The notes: generated from the letters alone by a model not told the origin. A stretch of 10,121 bases of DNA from Candidatus Pacearchaeota archaeon (GCA_003694055.1 RFLC01000129.1:1-10121), one strand, 5' to 3'. Shown: positions 1 to 6,268, counted from the first letter of the stretch. Made by a program: numbers and translations.

Positions 1-15
1 CGCGCCTTCGGCGCG
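1..15. repeat. CGCGCC-TTC-GGCGCG hairpin, copy 1
   Basis: CGCGCC (1-6), loop TTC and GGCGCG (10-15) form a six-pair hairpin at the window edge; the stem may extend further left. The same unit recurs at 6804-6820. Confidence 0.5.
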
Positions 16-37
16 CCAACACTAGCCTTTGCTCTGA

Positions 38-57
38 TAAAAACCTTTACTTCAAAA
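38..57 (-). terminator. T-run terminator of tRNA-Gly
   Basis: Just past the tRNA 3' end on the minus strand come TTTT (54-57) and then GGTTTTTATC (38-45 region). Archaeal RNA polymerase commonly terminates on such T stretches without a strong hairpin. Confidence 0.4.
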
Positions 58-129
58 TGCGCCGTGCGGGAATCGAACCCGCGCCGCAAGCTTGGGAAGC
101 TCGCATCCTAACCACTAGACTAACGGCGC
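58..129 (-). tRNA. tRNA-Gly (anticodon CCC)
   Basis: Read on the minus strand, the acceptor arm pairs GCGCCGT (123-129) with ACGGCGC, followed by discriminator A at 58. The T arm is GCGGG-TTCGATT-CCCGC. The anticodon arm is CGAGC-TTCCCAA-GCTTG, giving anticodon CCC, which reads GGG glycine codons. The D arm contains the usual TAGTGGTTAG loop and the variable loop is 4 nt. No CCA is encoded, so the tail must be added by nucleotidyltransferase. There is no intron. A TATA-like A/T run lies about 28 bp upstream, and short T runs follow the 3' end. Confidence 0.95.
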
Positions 130-149
130 AAATCTGCTTGTCAGAGCAG

Positions 150-164
150 GTTTTTATTTTTTTT
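150..164 (-). promoter_or_regulatory. TATA-like promoter of tRNA-Gly
   Basis: On the minus strand an A-rich tract with a central T (AAAAAAAATAAAAAC) is centred about 28 bp before the 5' end of the tRNA. This is the spacing expected of an archaeal TATA box. Confidence 0.5.
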
Positions 165-194
165 CCAAACGCCTAACTTCTAAGAGCTAGGGTT

Positions 195-214
195 GTATAT
201 ACATTAGTATATAC
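195..214. repeat. Paired GTATATAC motif, copy 1
   Basis: Two identical self-complementary octamers, GTATATAC at 195-202 and 207-214, are separated by ATTA. The same 8-4-8 arrangement recurs at 7033-7052, and a half-degenerate form sits at 2991-3010 over the start of the AbrB-type regulator transcript. This copy lies between the end of cdc48 and the tRNA promoter. It may be a protein-binding site or a TATA-type promoter; the sequence alone does not say which. Confidence 0.55.
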
Positions 215-307
215 GCGCAAGCCAAACTTCCAAAGCTACTCTGGAAAGCTAGCGCTCGCGCGCAAACCTAGAACTAGAATCGCGCGCTCCCCAGCTGCGC
301 GCAACGC

Positions 308-313
308 AAAAAA
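308..313 (-). terminator. T6 terminator after cdc48
   Basis: On the minus strand the TAG stop of cdc48 is followed at once by TTTTTT and then a GC-rich stretch. This fits an archaeal oligo-T terminator. Confidence 0.4.
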
Positions 314-2623
314 CTAACCAGCATAAACAGGGCTCGCAGCTTCTAGCCCTGCCTTTGCCTGCTTGATGTAAACCTCTTCTATTTTCTTGTAGCGCTTTGC
401 AGTTTCCTTTGAAACAGACGGCTTAACGCGCTCAAGCGCGCTCTCAAAGTCAGCACGCGTGACTTGCTTTGCATTGATGTCTCTCCTCAGCGCAGCAAGA
501 GCTGCCTCTCTAACTAACGCCTCAATGTCCGCACCCACAAAACCCTCGGTAAGTTTGACAATCTCATTCAGGTCAACATCCTCTGCAATCGGAGTGTTTT
601 TCAAGTGAACCTTCAACACAGCCAAGCGCTCCTTCTCATTCGGAACATCAACCAAGATAATGCGGTCAAACCTTCCTGGTCTGAGCAAAGCAGGGTCTAG
701 CATGTCCGGCCTGTTTGTCGCGCCAATCACAGTCACATCCTTCAAACCCTCAAGCCCGTCCATCTCTGCAAGCAACTGGTTAAGCACGCGTTCTGTGACC
801 CTTGTCCCAGTTTCCACTCCTCTTCGCGAAGCAAGCGCATCAATCTCGTCGAAGAAAATGACGCACGGAGCAACTTGCCGCGCGCGCTCAAACACCTTTC
901 TCACGCCCTCCTCGGACTTGCCAACCCACATGCTCAAAAGCGAAGGTCCTTTGACATGAATGAAGTTTGCCTCGCTTTCCTTTGCAACTGCCTTTGCAAG
1001 CAAAGTCTTTCCTGTCCCTGGCGGTCCGTAAAGCAGCACTCCTCTCGGCGCGCGAATGCCAAGCCTAGCAAACGCCTCTGGATTGTGCAACGGCCACTCA
1101 ACTGCTTCCTTCAACTCCTGCTTCACCTTCTCCAACCCGCCGATGTCAGCCCAGCCAACATTTGGAGTCTCTACATACACCTCTCTCATCGCGCTCGGTC
1201 GCACAACCCTCAACGCCTCCTCAAAATCATCTGGCTTGATAACAACCTTATCCAAAATCTCCTGCGGAATTGGTTCATCAGCATCCATCTTCAAGTTCGG
1301 CAGCATCTTCCTCAACACATTCATCGCCGCCTCTTTCGTCAAGGCAGCAAGGTCTGCTCCAACAAAGCCGTGCGTCTTGCGCGCAATCTGCTCCAAGCTA
1401 ACCTTTTTGTCAAGCGGCATGTTCCTCGTGTGAATCTTAAGTATCTCAAGTCTTGCCTTCTTGTTCGGCACAGAAATCTCAATCTCTCTGTCAAACCTTC
1501 CTGGCCTGCGCAGCGCCGGGTCAATAGAGTTAATCCTGTTAGTTGCGCCAATAACAACAACCTTACCCCTTGCCTTAAGCCCGTCCATCATGCTCAACAA
1601 CTGGCTCACAACCCTGCGCTCAACCTCTCCCTGCACATCCTCTCTCTTCGGCGCAATCGCGTCAATCTCGTCGAAAAAGATTATCGACGGAGCGTTCTTC
1701 TCTGCCTCCTCAAAAATATCCCTAATCTTCTTCTCAGACTCTCCGTAAAACTTGCTCATAATCTCAGGTCCGTTAAGCAAGATAAAGTTTGCCTCGCTCT
1801 CGTTTGCAACTGCCTTTGCAAGCAAGGTCTTTCCTGTCCCTGGAGGTCCGTGCAACAACACGCCCTTCGGCGGGTCAATCCCAAGGCGCTCGAAAATCTC
1901 AGGATGCTTCAACGGAATCTCAACCATCTCGCGAATCTTCTTTATCTCATCCTCCAACCCGCCGATGTCCTCGTAAGTCACATCAGGAATTGACTCATCT
2001 GCAACAGCAACTGCTTTGGAGTTAAGCACAATCTCTGTGTCCTCGCTGATGTAGCACGGCTGGTTTGGAGTTGTGGAAACAATCACAAACCTTATTTGAT
2101 GGAACCCCGGAAAGCCTCCGTAGTTTGTGAAAAGGTCTTGCAAGTCTCCGAACAAGTCCGGCAGGTTTTCTCCGCCGAGAAGGTCTTTCCTGCGTTGCAC
2201 CCCGCCAAGAGAGATGAAGTCTCCCTTCACAACAGGCCTGCCAATCAAGCCGCCTTTAATCACCTCAGGATCTGCGCGCACCACAATCCCTGCTTGCGCC
2301 GGAGCAATCACAACTCTTTTAGCTGGCCGCAAGTTTGCCTTTTTCACAACAACATACTCTCCCACGCTCGTCCGCGCATTCCTTCTTATCAAGCCGTCAA
2401 TCCTGATGATGTTCTCTCCCACATCTGCAGGATAAGCTCTTTCAGCAGTCGCAAACGTCTCGCGCTCGCCTTTTATCGAGATAATATCGCCGCGCGCAAT
2501 CCCCATGCTCTTCATGATTTGCGGGTCTATCCTCGCAAGCCCTTTGTAAACATCATCTTGCAAAGCTTCAACTACCTTCAACCTAATTCCATCCGCTGCT
2601 TTCTTCTTTATCATTTCTGCCAT
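314..2623 (-). CDS. cdc48: CDC48/VAT-type double AAA+ ATPase
   Basis: This 769-residue cytosolic ATPase of the CDC48/p97/VAT family forms hexamers that unfold proteins, often feeding the archaeal proteasome. The N-terminal substrate-binding domain covers about 1-205. It includes a 25-residue loop (about 150-176) rich in Leu, Phe and Gly. D1 has Walker A GPPGTGKT (259-266), Walker B IIFFDEID (314-321) and arginine-finger region RRPGRFDR (372-379). D2 has GPPGTGKT (533-540), VIFFDEID (588-595) and RPGRFDR (648-654). Both ATPase sites therefore look active. The ATG at 2623 is preceded by GAGGAGGAAAG, a strong ribosome binding site. The upstream regulator gene overlaps this start by 13 nt, so the two are probably co-transcribed. 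The C-terminus ends in PVYAG, without a clear HbYX proteasome-docking motif, so docking by that route is doubtful. Length and domain order are typical of the family. Confidence 0.97.
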   Translation of the reverse strand: MAEMIKKKAADGIRLKVVEALQDDVYKGLARIDPQIMKSMGIARGDIISIKGERETFATAERAYPADVGENIIRIDGLIRRNARTSVGEYVVVKKANLRPAKRVVIAPAQAGIVVRADPEVIKGGLIGRPVVKGDFISLGGVQRRKDLLGGENLPDLFGDLQDLFTNYGGFPGFHQIRFVIVSTTPNQPCYISEDTEIVLNSKAVAVADESIPDVTYEDIGGLEDEIKKIREMVEIPLKHPEIFERLGIDPPKGVLLHGPPGTGKTLLAKAVANESEANFILLNGPEIMSKFYGESEKKIRDIFEEAEKNAPSIIFFDEIDAIAPKREDVQGEVERRVVSQLLSMMDGLKARGKVVVIGATNRINSIDPALRRPGRFDREIEISVPNKKARLEILKIHTRNMPLDKKVSLEQIARKTHGFVGADLAALTKEAAMNVLRKMLPNLKMDADEPIPQEILDKVVIKPDDFEEALRVVRPSAMREVYVETPNVGWADIGGLEKVKQELKEAVEWPLHNPEAFARLGIRAPRGVLLYGPPGTGKTLLAKAVAKESEANFIHVKGPSLLSMWVGKSEEGVRKVFERARQVAPCVIFFDEIDALASRRGVETGTRVTERVLNQLLAEMDGLEGLKDVTVIGATNRPDMLDPALLRPGRFDRIILVDVPNEKERLAVLKVHLKNTPIAEDVDLNEIVKLTEGFVGADIEALVREAALAALRRDINAKQVTRADFESALERVKPSVSKETAKRYKKIEEVYIKQAKAGLEAASPVYAG

Positions 2624-2973
2624 CTTTCCTCCTCTACAAAGTAAACTCCTAGCTTTCCAAAGTCCTCAAAGCACAGCTTCACCATCTCATTCATCTTATT
2701 TGTTGAGTTTAACTGGTTTATAAATTCAACTATCTCCTTCGGAATGCTAATCGCATGGCTGTTCCCAATAATGCGCAGCTTAACTTTGTAAGTTTTCCGT
2801 CGGAGAGAAGAGTAGTGATTGTAAGTGTGCAGGTCAGTTGGGTGGATGATGCGCTCGCCGCACTTTGGGCACGCCATCGCTCGCAGTTTAAACCCTGATT
2901 TGACAACATGAGTTGGGCGCATCTCTGTGTTGCATGACCTGCACAAAATCTTGGCATCAAAAATGTCCTTCAT
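2611..2973 (-). CDS. Zinc-ribbon plus AbrB-fold DNA-binding regulator
   Basis: This 120-residue protein begins with a zinc ribbon (C11, C14, C35 and C38 in CRSC...CPKC). It ends in an AbrB/MazE/SpoVT-like swapped-hairpin segment, about residues 62-112, beginning KVKLRIIGNSHAISIPKE. The C-terminal part is the DNA-binding fold used by AbrB-type regulators and MazE/VapB antitoxins; the zinc ribbon may aid DNA or protein binding. The frame stays open up to 3012, but the ATG at 2973 is preferred. The predicted TATA box (3019-3028) places transcription start near 2998, downstream of the longer start, and GGAT lies a few bases before 2973. Its stop overlaps the start of cdc48 by 13 nt. No toxin gene is adjacent, so a plain regulator is more likely than an antitoxin. 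The target is unknown; autoregulation through the GTATATAC site is an inference. Confidence 0.8.
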   Translation of the reverse strand: MKDIFDAKILCRSCNTEMRPTHVVKSGFKLRAMACPKCGERIIHPTDLHTYNHYSSLRRKTYKVKLRIIGNSHAISIPKEIVEFINQLNSTNKMNEMVKLCFEDFGKLGVYFVEEERWQK

Positions 2974-2990
2974 TTTGTTTATCCTTGTTT

Positions 2991-3010
2991 GTATATACAA
3001 TCTCGGATAC
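2991..3010. promoter_or_regulatory. Possible operator at regulator start site
   Basis: GTATATAC at 2991-2998 is followed after AATC by TCGGATAC, which matches the second half-site in four of eight positions. It covers the predicted transcription start of the AbrB-type regulator/cdc48 operon. Its layout resembles the perfect 8-4-8 pairs at 195-214 and 7033-7052. A repressor bound here would block initiation. Confidence 0.4.
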
Positions 3011-3018
3011 ACTTAAAG

Positions 3019-3028
3019 TATTTAAATG
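3019..3028 (-). promoter_or_regulatory. TATA box of regulator-cdc48 operon
   Basis: The minus strand reads CATTTAAATACT with A-rich bases just upstream (CCAAAA). The centre is about 50 bp before the ATG at 2973, which predicts a leader of roughly 25 nt. Confidence 0.6.
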
Positions 3029-3163
3029 TTTTGGTGACTCGCGTCCCAGAGCCAACCTAAATTGCCTTAACCAAAACTCACGCCAAACCTCAACTCGCAA
3101 ACCCCAGAGTTAGTTAGCAAGCTTTTATCGTCGCGAACTATCTTTAGGCAACGCAAGTGCGGC

Positions 3164-3194
3164 TGTGTTACCTGATTAATATTTCCTAACGCTG
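3164..3194 (+). repeat. IS remnant terminal inverted repeat, left
   Basis: This starts TGTGTTACCTGA and ends CCTAACGCTG. It matches the right end (3532-3562, inverted) in 24 of 31 positions. The transposase reading frame ends inside this repeat, at 3186. Confidence 0.8.
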
Positions 3195-3517
3195 TTGAAT
3201 TTCGTTTTCCATTTTAAGTAAAATATCCATCTTCCTTTTTTTCCTTTGATAAGCCATTTCAGGAGTTTCAAGGATTTTCTGATTGAGACACATATGTGGC
3301 CTGATGCAATTAACCATTTCATGAATCTTCTTTGTTACCTATCTTGAGGTCTTCCAACCCTCTTTCCAAGTTCAGGAATCTTTTCACTCTCTTGATATTC
3401 TTTGTAGATTTGTTCAATTCTTCTGACGGTAATTCTTACCTTTTTCTTTACTTGACATGATGCCCAACCCTATTTTTAGGTCAATTAATTCAATCAACTT
3501 TTTCTTGTTAATTTCAT
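3186..3517 (-). pseudogene. Transposase remnant, catalytic core deleted
   Basis: The reading begins at ATG 3517 with MKLTRK and, after a one-base shift, continues KLIELIDLKIGLGIMSSKEK. After another shift it gives VRITVRRIEQIYKEYQES followed by EKIPELGKRVGRP. This is the helix-turn-helix and GRP linker style of archaeal integrase-core transposases. A stop follows. The reading then resumes with VNCIRPHMCLNQKILETPEM and AYQRK, resembling the C-terminal tail of the same proteins (RPHMSLN...LETP). About 200 residues that would hold the DDE catalytic core are absent. With two frameshifts, a stop and an internal deletion, no active enzyme can be made. The family assignment rests on remembered sequence style, not on a search. 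Confidence 0.85.
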
Positions 3518-3531
3518 ACGCTGATTTTTAT

Positions 3532-3562
3532 CAGCGTTAAGAACTAATTTTCGGATAACACA
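3532..3562 (-). repeat. IS remnant terminal inverted repeat, right
   Basis: On the minus strand this starts TGTGTTATCCGA and ends CTTAACGCTG, pairing with the left end. Its inner edge runs into a perfect 8-bp hairpin, ACGCTGAT-TTTT-ATCAGCGT (3518-3537), directly before the old start codon. Confidence 0.8.
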
Positions 3563-3574
3563 CAAGGGCGAGAA

Positions 3575-3590
3575 CAAAAGTTTTAAATAC
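3575..3590 (+). promoter_or_regulatory. BRE/TATA promoter of rpoN-nadK
   Basis: CAAAAGTTTTAAATAC combines an A-rich BRE with a TATA box centred near 3586, about 25 bp before the rpoN ATG at 3611. The transcript is therefore probably leaderless. The promoter starts only 13 bp beyond the right end of the IS remnant. Confidence 0.7.
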
Positions 3591-3610
3591 GCTCTCAGAG
3601 AGTTAGTGGT

Positions 3611-3808
3611 ATGATTATTCCAGTCAGGTGCATGACTTGCGGAAAGCCTGTCGGGCATTTGTGGGAAGAGTTCAAGAAGCGCGTTGAGAGCGGGGAAGAC
3701 GCGGGCAAAGTTCTCGACGAGCTCGGCTTGGAAAGGTATTGCTGCAGAGCAACTCTCATGGGGCAAGAAGACATTCTTCCAGAGGTCAGCAAGTTCAAAA
3801 AGGCGTGA
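3611..3808 (+). CDS. rpoN: RNA polymerase subunit N (Rpb10-like)
   Basis: This 65-residue archaeal RNA polymerase subunit is homologous to eukaryotic Rpb10. It is a small zinc-bundle protein that helps assemble the Rpo3/Rpo11/Rpo10 platform. The zinc ligands are visible as C7-x2-C10 (VRCMTCGKPVG) and the adjacent pair C44-C45 in LERYCCR. The core LWEEFKKRV...GEDAGKVLDELGLERYCC is typical, and the length is normal. The ATG lies about 25 bp after the TATA box, so translation is probably leaderless. Only 3 nt separate its stop from the NAD kinase start, which implies an operon. Many archaea keep rpoN beside ribosomal protein genes; here it is beside a metabolic gene. It is unrelated to the bacterial sigma-54 that shares the symbol. 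Confidence 0.97.
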   Translation: MIIPVRCMTCGKPVGHLWEEFKKRVESGEDAGKVLDELGLERYCCRATLMGQEDILPEVSKFKKA

Positions 3809-3811
3809 TTA

Positions 3812-4588
3812 ATGAGAAAGTTGAGAATCCTTGTTGTGTGCAAGCACCCTAGCAACTCGCCCGAAGCGAGCGCATGCAGATTGATTTCTTCCAAGGGCGT
3901 TAAGGTTGTTTACTCTTGGAAAAACACGCTCAAGCCAGAAAGGTTGAAGGGTGTGGACGTGATTGTCGCAATCGGCGGCGACGGAACTGTGCTCTCTGCC
4001 TCTCACTATGTCACGCGCCAGCTCTTGCTCGCTGTCAACTCTTCTCCAAGCAGCAGCGTAGGTCACCTAACAACCATCACGCTCGAAAAACTGGACAAAA
4101 AGATAGAGCAAATAAAAAGAGGGAACTTCAAGATTGAGGAGTTGCAAAGGATAGAGGTAAGCATTAACGGGAAAAAACTCAAGCCACTTGCATTAAACGA
4201 GGTTTTCATGGGCAGCGCTAAACCCTACCTCATTTCGCGCTACCGGGTTATAGTGCGCACTCCCTCCCGCACTTTTGAGGAACGCCAACGCTCGTCTGGA
4301 CTGATTGTCTCAACAGGCACAGGCTCAACTGCCTGGTTCAAGTCTGCAGGAGGCAAGCCATTCTCGCCGCAAGCCCCTTACGCAAGATTTGTTGTCCGCG
4401 AACCCTACCTCTCCCGCTTGGACAAACTCAAACTTCGCGCAAAAGAGATACGAAAGCACGACGCACTTTACATAATTCCTGAAGTGCCATTCACGCTCGC
4501 AATTGACTCAATCCGCGAGTTCAGCGTCAAGCCAAACGCAAAAATAAAACTCTCCCTCGCGCGATTTCCGCTGAGAAGGATTGTTTAA
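3812..4588 (+). CDS. nadK: NAD kinase (ATP-NAD kinase family)
   Basis: This 258-residue enzyme phosphorylates NAD to NADP in the cytosol. Key motifs are GGDGT at 55-59, ALNEVF at 127-132 and the glycine-rich LIVSTGTGSTAW at 164-175. An Asp near 232 lies in the C-terminal nucleotide-binding part. The segment after GGDGT reads VNSSPSSSVGHLT (75-87) where common bacterial enzymes have the N-x-G-x-LGFL motif. This looks more like the N-x-x-P-x-x-S-x-G variant seen in some archaeal and mitochondrial-type NAD kinases. Phosphoryl donor preference (ATP or polyphosphate) cannot be read from the sequence. The ATG is 3 nt after the rpoN stop with no clear Shine-Dalgarno, so translation is probably coupled. 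The gene ends 10 nt from the end of the convergent HNH gene. Confidence 0.93.
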   Translation: MRKLRILVVCKHPSNSPEASACRLISSKGVKVVYSWKNTLKPERLKGVDVIVAIGGDGTVLSASHYVTRQLLLAVNSSPSSSVGHLTTITLEKLDKKIEQIKRGNFKIEELQRIEVSINGKKLKPLALNEVFMGSAKPYLISRYRVIVRTPSRTFEERQRSSGLIVSTGTGSTAWFKSAGGKPFSPQAPYARFVVREPYLSRLDKLKLRAKEIRKHDALYIIPEVPFTLAIDSIREFSVKPNAKIKLSLARFPLRRIV

Positions 4589-4598
4589 ATTTCAAAAT

Positions 4599-5057
4599 TT
4601 AGAATCCAAAGCCAAAAGGAGATTTCTGCGAGCTACGAAAAAGGTCAACAATGCTTTGGGGCTGGTTTCTTGCCTTTCTTTTCCTCACGCTTGCACTCTT
4701 GCTCTTTGTCCTTCTTTTCTTTCCGTAAGTGCCAGAAAGTTTTTTCTTCAGAGTTTCTAAGCTGTCTGTGCCTTGGAGTTTGTTGCATTTGTAGCAAAGG
4801 CAAACGCAGTTCGCTAGTGTTGTAGCGCCACCTTTAGAGTAAGCTCGTTTGTGCCCCACCATCATCTCGCTAAAAGATATCTTTCGTCCGCAAGCTTCGC
4901 ACCTCTCTTTCGCTCTGTGGTATAAAATTTGCTTATCCCTAATTCCGAGTGTTCTTTTCCTTCTCTTTCTCGCCCCAGTTGAAGATGCATTTGAATATAT
5001 ATCAACAAATGAAACGCCCTTTGGAGCGCGATTATTCCCGAAAATGTCAAAGGCCAT
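4599..5057 (-). CDS. HNH endonuclease domain protein
   Basis: This 152-residue protein has an HNH nuclease core at about 50-97. Zinc cysteines C53-x2-C56 and C88-x2-C91 flank VGHKRAYSKGG (His69) and LANCVCLC (Asn83), followed by CNKLQGT (Asn92). These are the residues expected of an active metal-dependent DNA nicking or cutting domain. Both flanks are basic: GARKRRKRT near 28-36, and a long Lys/Arg/Ser tail at about 108-130 that should bind nucleic acid. The extreme C-terminus is SPFGFGF. The ATG at 5057 has AGAGGAAAT just upstream and overlaps the stop of a small membrane protein gene (TAATG), so they form one operon. The target is unknown: a defence, repair or homing-type role are all possible. 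No methylase or restriction subunit is nearby. Confidence 0.85.
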   Translation of the reverse strand: MAFDIFGNNRAPKGVSFVDIYSNASSTGARKRRKRTLGIRDKQILYHRAKERCEACGRKISFSEMMVGHKRAYSKGGATTLANCVCLCYKCNKLQGTDSLETLKKKLSGTYGKKRRTKSKSASVRKRKARNQPQSIVDLFRSSQKSPFGFGF

Positions 5058-5236
5058 TATTTCCTCTGCTCAAGAAAGCGCATTAGCCACCACGTCAGTC
5101 CAAACCCTACCAAACCGACGATAACAGAAGTAACTTGAGAAAATTTGAAAATGGATGAACTAAGCAAAAACAGAATGAAAAATGCCAGGCATGGAATCAG
5201 GAACCTTGGTATTGATAGGCTTTGTACCATAATCAT
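5057..5236 (-). CDS. Small two-TM membrane protein upstream of HNH gene
   Basis: A 59-codon frame, missed by simple length cut-offs, begins MIMVQSLSIPRFLIP. It holds two hydrophobic segments, about 12-29 and 36-51 (VTSVIVGLVGFGLTWW), separated by a short polar stretch with one Lys. The tail is RFLEQRK. Its TAA stop shares a base with the ATG of the HNH gene. A TATA box (5251-5260) lies about 25 bp before the second ATG at 5230, which could be the true leaderless start; 5236 is the longer choice. Promoter, two clean TM segments and stop/start coupling together support a real gene. I do not recognise the family. It may anchor, restrain or deliver the HNH protein at the membrane, but that is inference. 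Confidence 0.7.
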   Translation of the reverse strand: MIMVQSLSIPRFLIPCLAFFILFLLSSSIFKFSQVTSVIVGLVGFGLTWWLMRFLEQRK

Positions 5237-5250
5237 CCGCCATTCAAAAT

Positions 5251-5260
5251 CTTATATAAT
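5251..5260 (-). promoter_or_regulatory. TATA box of membrane protein-HNH operon
   Basis: The minus strand reads CGAAAATTATATAAGATT, a good BRE/TATA match. Its centre is about 25 bp before ATG 5230, which points to a leaderless or very short-leader transcript. Confidence 0.65.
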
Positions 5261-5290
5261 TTTCGATTTTTAAAATACGCACTTATTCTC

Positions 5291-5917
5291 TCAAGAATTT
5301 TCACGCAACTTTGCTAGCAACTTTGACTTGTCCCTGCCAGGCACATCCTTTCCCCAAAGAACAAACAACCTGTTGATTCTGCTCCAATACCTTTTAGGAG
5401 CTATTTTCATCAGCTCTTGTTCGGTTTGTTTCGGCGTTTTCGTTCGGACAAGTCCGAGAACGTTAGAAATGCGATGAACATGAGTGTCAACTGTTATGCT
5501 TGGCTTTTTGTGTATCTCTGAGAGAATCAAGTTCGCTGTTTTTCTTCCAACGCCAGGCAGCTGAGTCAGCTCCTCGAGAGTGTCTGGCACTTTTCCGTTG
5601 AACTTTTCCAGCAGCACTTGAGCAGCGCGCTTCGCATTTTTAGATTTAGTTTTGTAGTAATTTATGCTCCGCGTTAGTTTTTCAATCTTGCTCAACGGAG
5701 CGCGCGCGAACTTCTCCAGCGTCGGCAATTCCTTAAAAACCTTCTCCATCACAGGTATTGTCACCTCATCCCTGCTTTGCGCTGAGTAAATTGTCACTAT
5801 CAAAGTCTGCCACGCCTTCGGCCAGCCCTCGCCTGCCAGCCGTTTAACCGAGCGGCCGTATTTCTTTTCAGCTAATCTAAATATTTTCAGAAACTCTTTG
5901 CGTTTCTCAGCAGCCAT
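5291..5917 (-). CDS. nth: Endonuclease III (Nth), Fe-S cluster absent
   Basis: This 208-residue DNA glycosylase/AP lyase of the HhH-GPD family removes oxidised pyrimidines in base excision repair. The helix-hairpin-helix LPGVGRKTAN (120-129) carries the catalytic Lys126. VDTHVHRISN (143-152) carries the catalytic Asp144. IYSAQSRDE (43-51) matches the family's LSAQTTD-type segment. The C-terminus reads FVLWGKDVPGRDKSKLLAKL and stops, with none of the four cysteines of the usual 4Fe-4S loop, so this is a cluster-less form. The frame stays open to a GTG at 5962, but ATG 5917 lies 5 nt after the tfs stop and starts at the normal N-terminus. That spacing indicates a tfs-nth operon. Confidence 0.92.
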   Translation of the reverse strand: MAAEKRKEFLKIFRLAEKKYGRSVKRLAGEGWPKAWQTLIVTIYSAQSRDEVTIPVMEKVFKELPTLEKFARAPLSKIEKLTRSINYYKTKSKNAKRAAQVLLEKFNGKVPDTLEELTQLPGVGRKTANLILSEIHKKPSITVDTHVHRISNVLGLVRTKTPKQTEQELMKIAPKRYWSRINRLFVLWGKDVPGRDKSKLLAKLRENS

Positions 5918-5922
5918 CTTGC

Positions 5923-6231
5923 TCAGCGATAAACTCTCCACGCATGCCCGCACTTCGTGCACTTGTAAAACTTCGTCTCGCTTTCATCGCTTGAGCGCGT
6001 TTGTTGCGTCCAAAAGTAAGCTTCGTTGTGCTTGCACTTCGGGCATTTCGCAGGAACAACAGGATGCACATTCTCCTTCTTATCCTCGACAACAGCAATC
6101 TCTGTTTTCTCGCTCACCTTCTCGCTAGTCTTCAAACTCGGCCGGCGCTTCAGCGTGTGCCCGCAACTCACGCACTTTGCCTTGTCCCCAGTTATATCAA
6201 TCAGCCCCCCGCACTTCTCGCAGAACTCCAT
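5923..6231 (-). CDS. tfs: Transcription cleavage factor TFS (TFIIS-like)
   Basis: This 102-residue archaeal TFS stimulates transcript cleavage by stalled RNA polymerase so that elongation can resume. The N-terminal zinc ribbon is CEKC...CVSC (C4, C7, C20, C23). A charged linker (about 30-60) leads to the C-terminal ribbon CPKC...CTKC (C63, C66, C91, C94). Between these lies the family signature QTRSSDESETKFYKC, with the catalytic acidic pair Asp82-Glu83. The start MEFCEKCG matches family N-termini. An in-frame ATG at 6243 (MRVK) is an alternative, and the TATA box at 6259-6268 does not clearly decide between them. Length is normal. The nth gene follows after 5 nt. Confidence 0.95.
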   Translation of the reverse strand: MEFCEKCGGLIDITGDKAKCVSCGHTLKRRPSLKTSEKVSEKTEIAVVEDKKENVHPVVPAKCPKCKHNEAYFWTQQTRSSDESETKFYKCTKCGHAWRVYR

Positions 6232-6258
6232 CTTAACGCGCATAAACAACCACGCACT

Positions 6259-6268
6259 ATTTAAATAT
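6259..6268 (-). promoter_or_regulatory. TATA box of tfs-nth operon
   Basis: The minus strand reads AAATATTTAAATAGTG. The centre is near 6263, predicting transcription start around 6237, only a few bases before the chosen ATG at 6231. Confidence 0.65.

Larger units (their letters stand above)
3164..3562 (-). mobile_element. Decayed insertion sequence, 399 bp
   Basis: The two ends are inverted repeats of 31 bp with 24 matches and no gaps. Both open with TGTGTTA and close with TAACGCTG (3164-3194 on plus, 3562-3532 on minus). Between them lie frameshifted fragments of both ends of a transposase; the catalytic middle is gone. Flanks CAAGTGCGGC (3154-3163) and CAAGGGCGAG (3563-3572) agree in 7 of 10 bases and may be a worn target duplication. 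Ends starting with TGT and the protein fragments point to an IS481-like or related integrase-core family, though the family is not certain. The element is AT-rich compared with its surroundings and sits just upstream of the rpoN promoter. It cannot move by itself but could still be mobilised in trans if a related full copy exists. Confidence 0.85.

Noticed and set aside
875..1993. 372-codon plus-strand frame opposite cdc48
   Set aside because: Antisense shadow of the conserved AAA ATPase; the repeats in the product mirror the duplicated D1 and D2 domains.
2611..2973. Antitoxin of a toxin-antitoxin pair
   Set aside because: The fold occurs in antitoxins, but the partner gene is cdc48 and no toxin-like frame is adjacent.
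2974..3012. Thirteen-codon N-terminal extension of the AbrB-type regulator
   Set aside because: It would start upstream of the predicted transcription start and overlaps the GTATATAC site.
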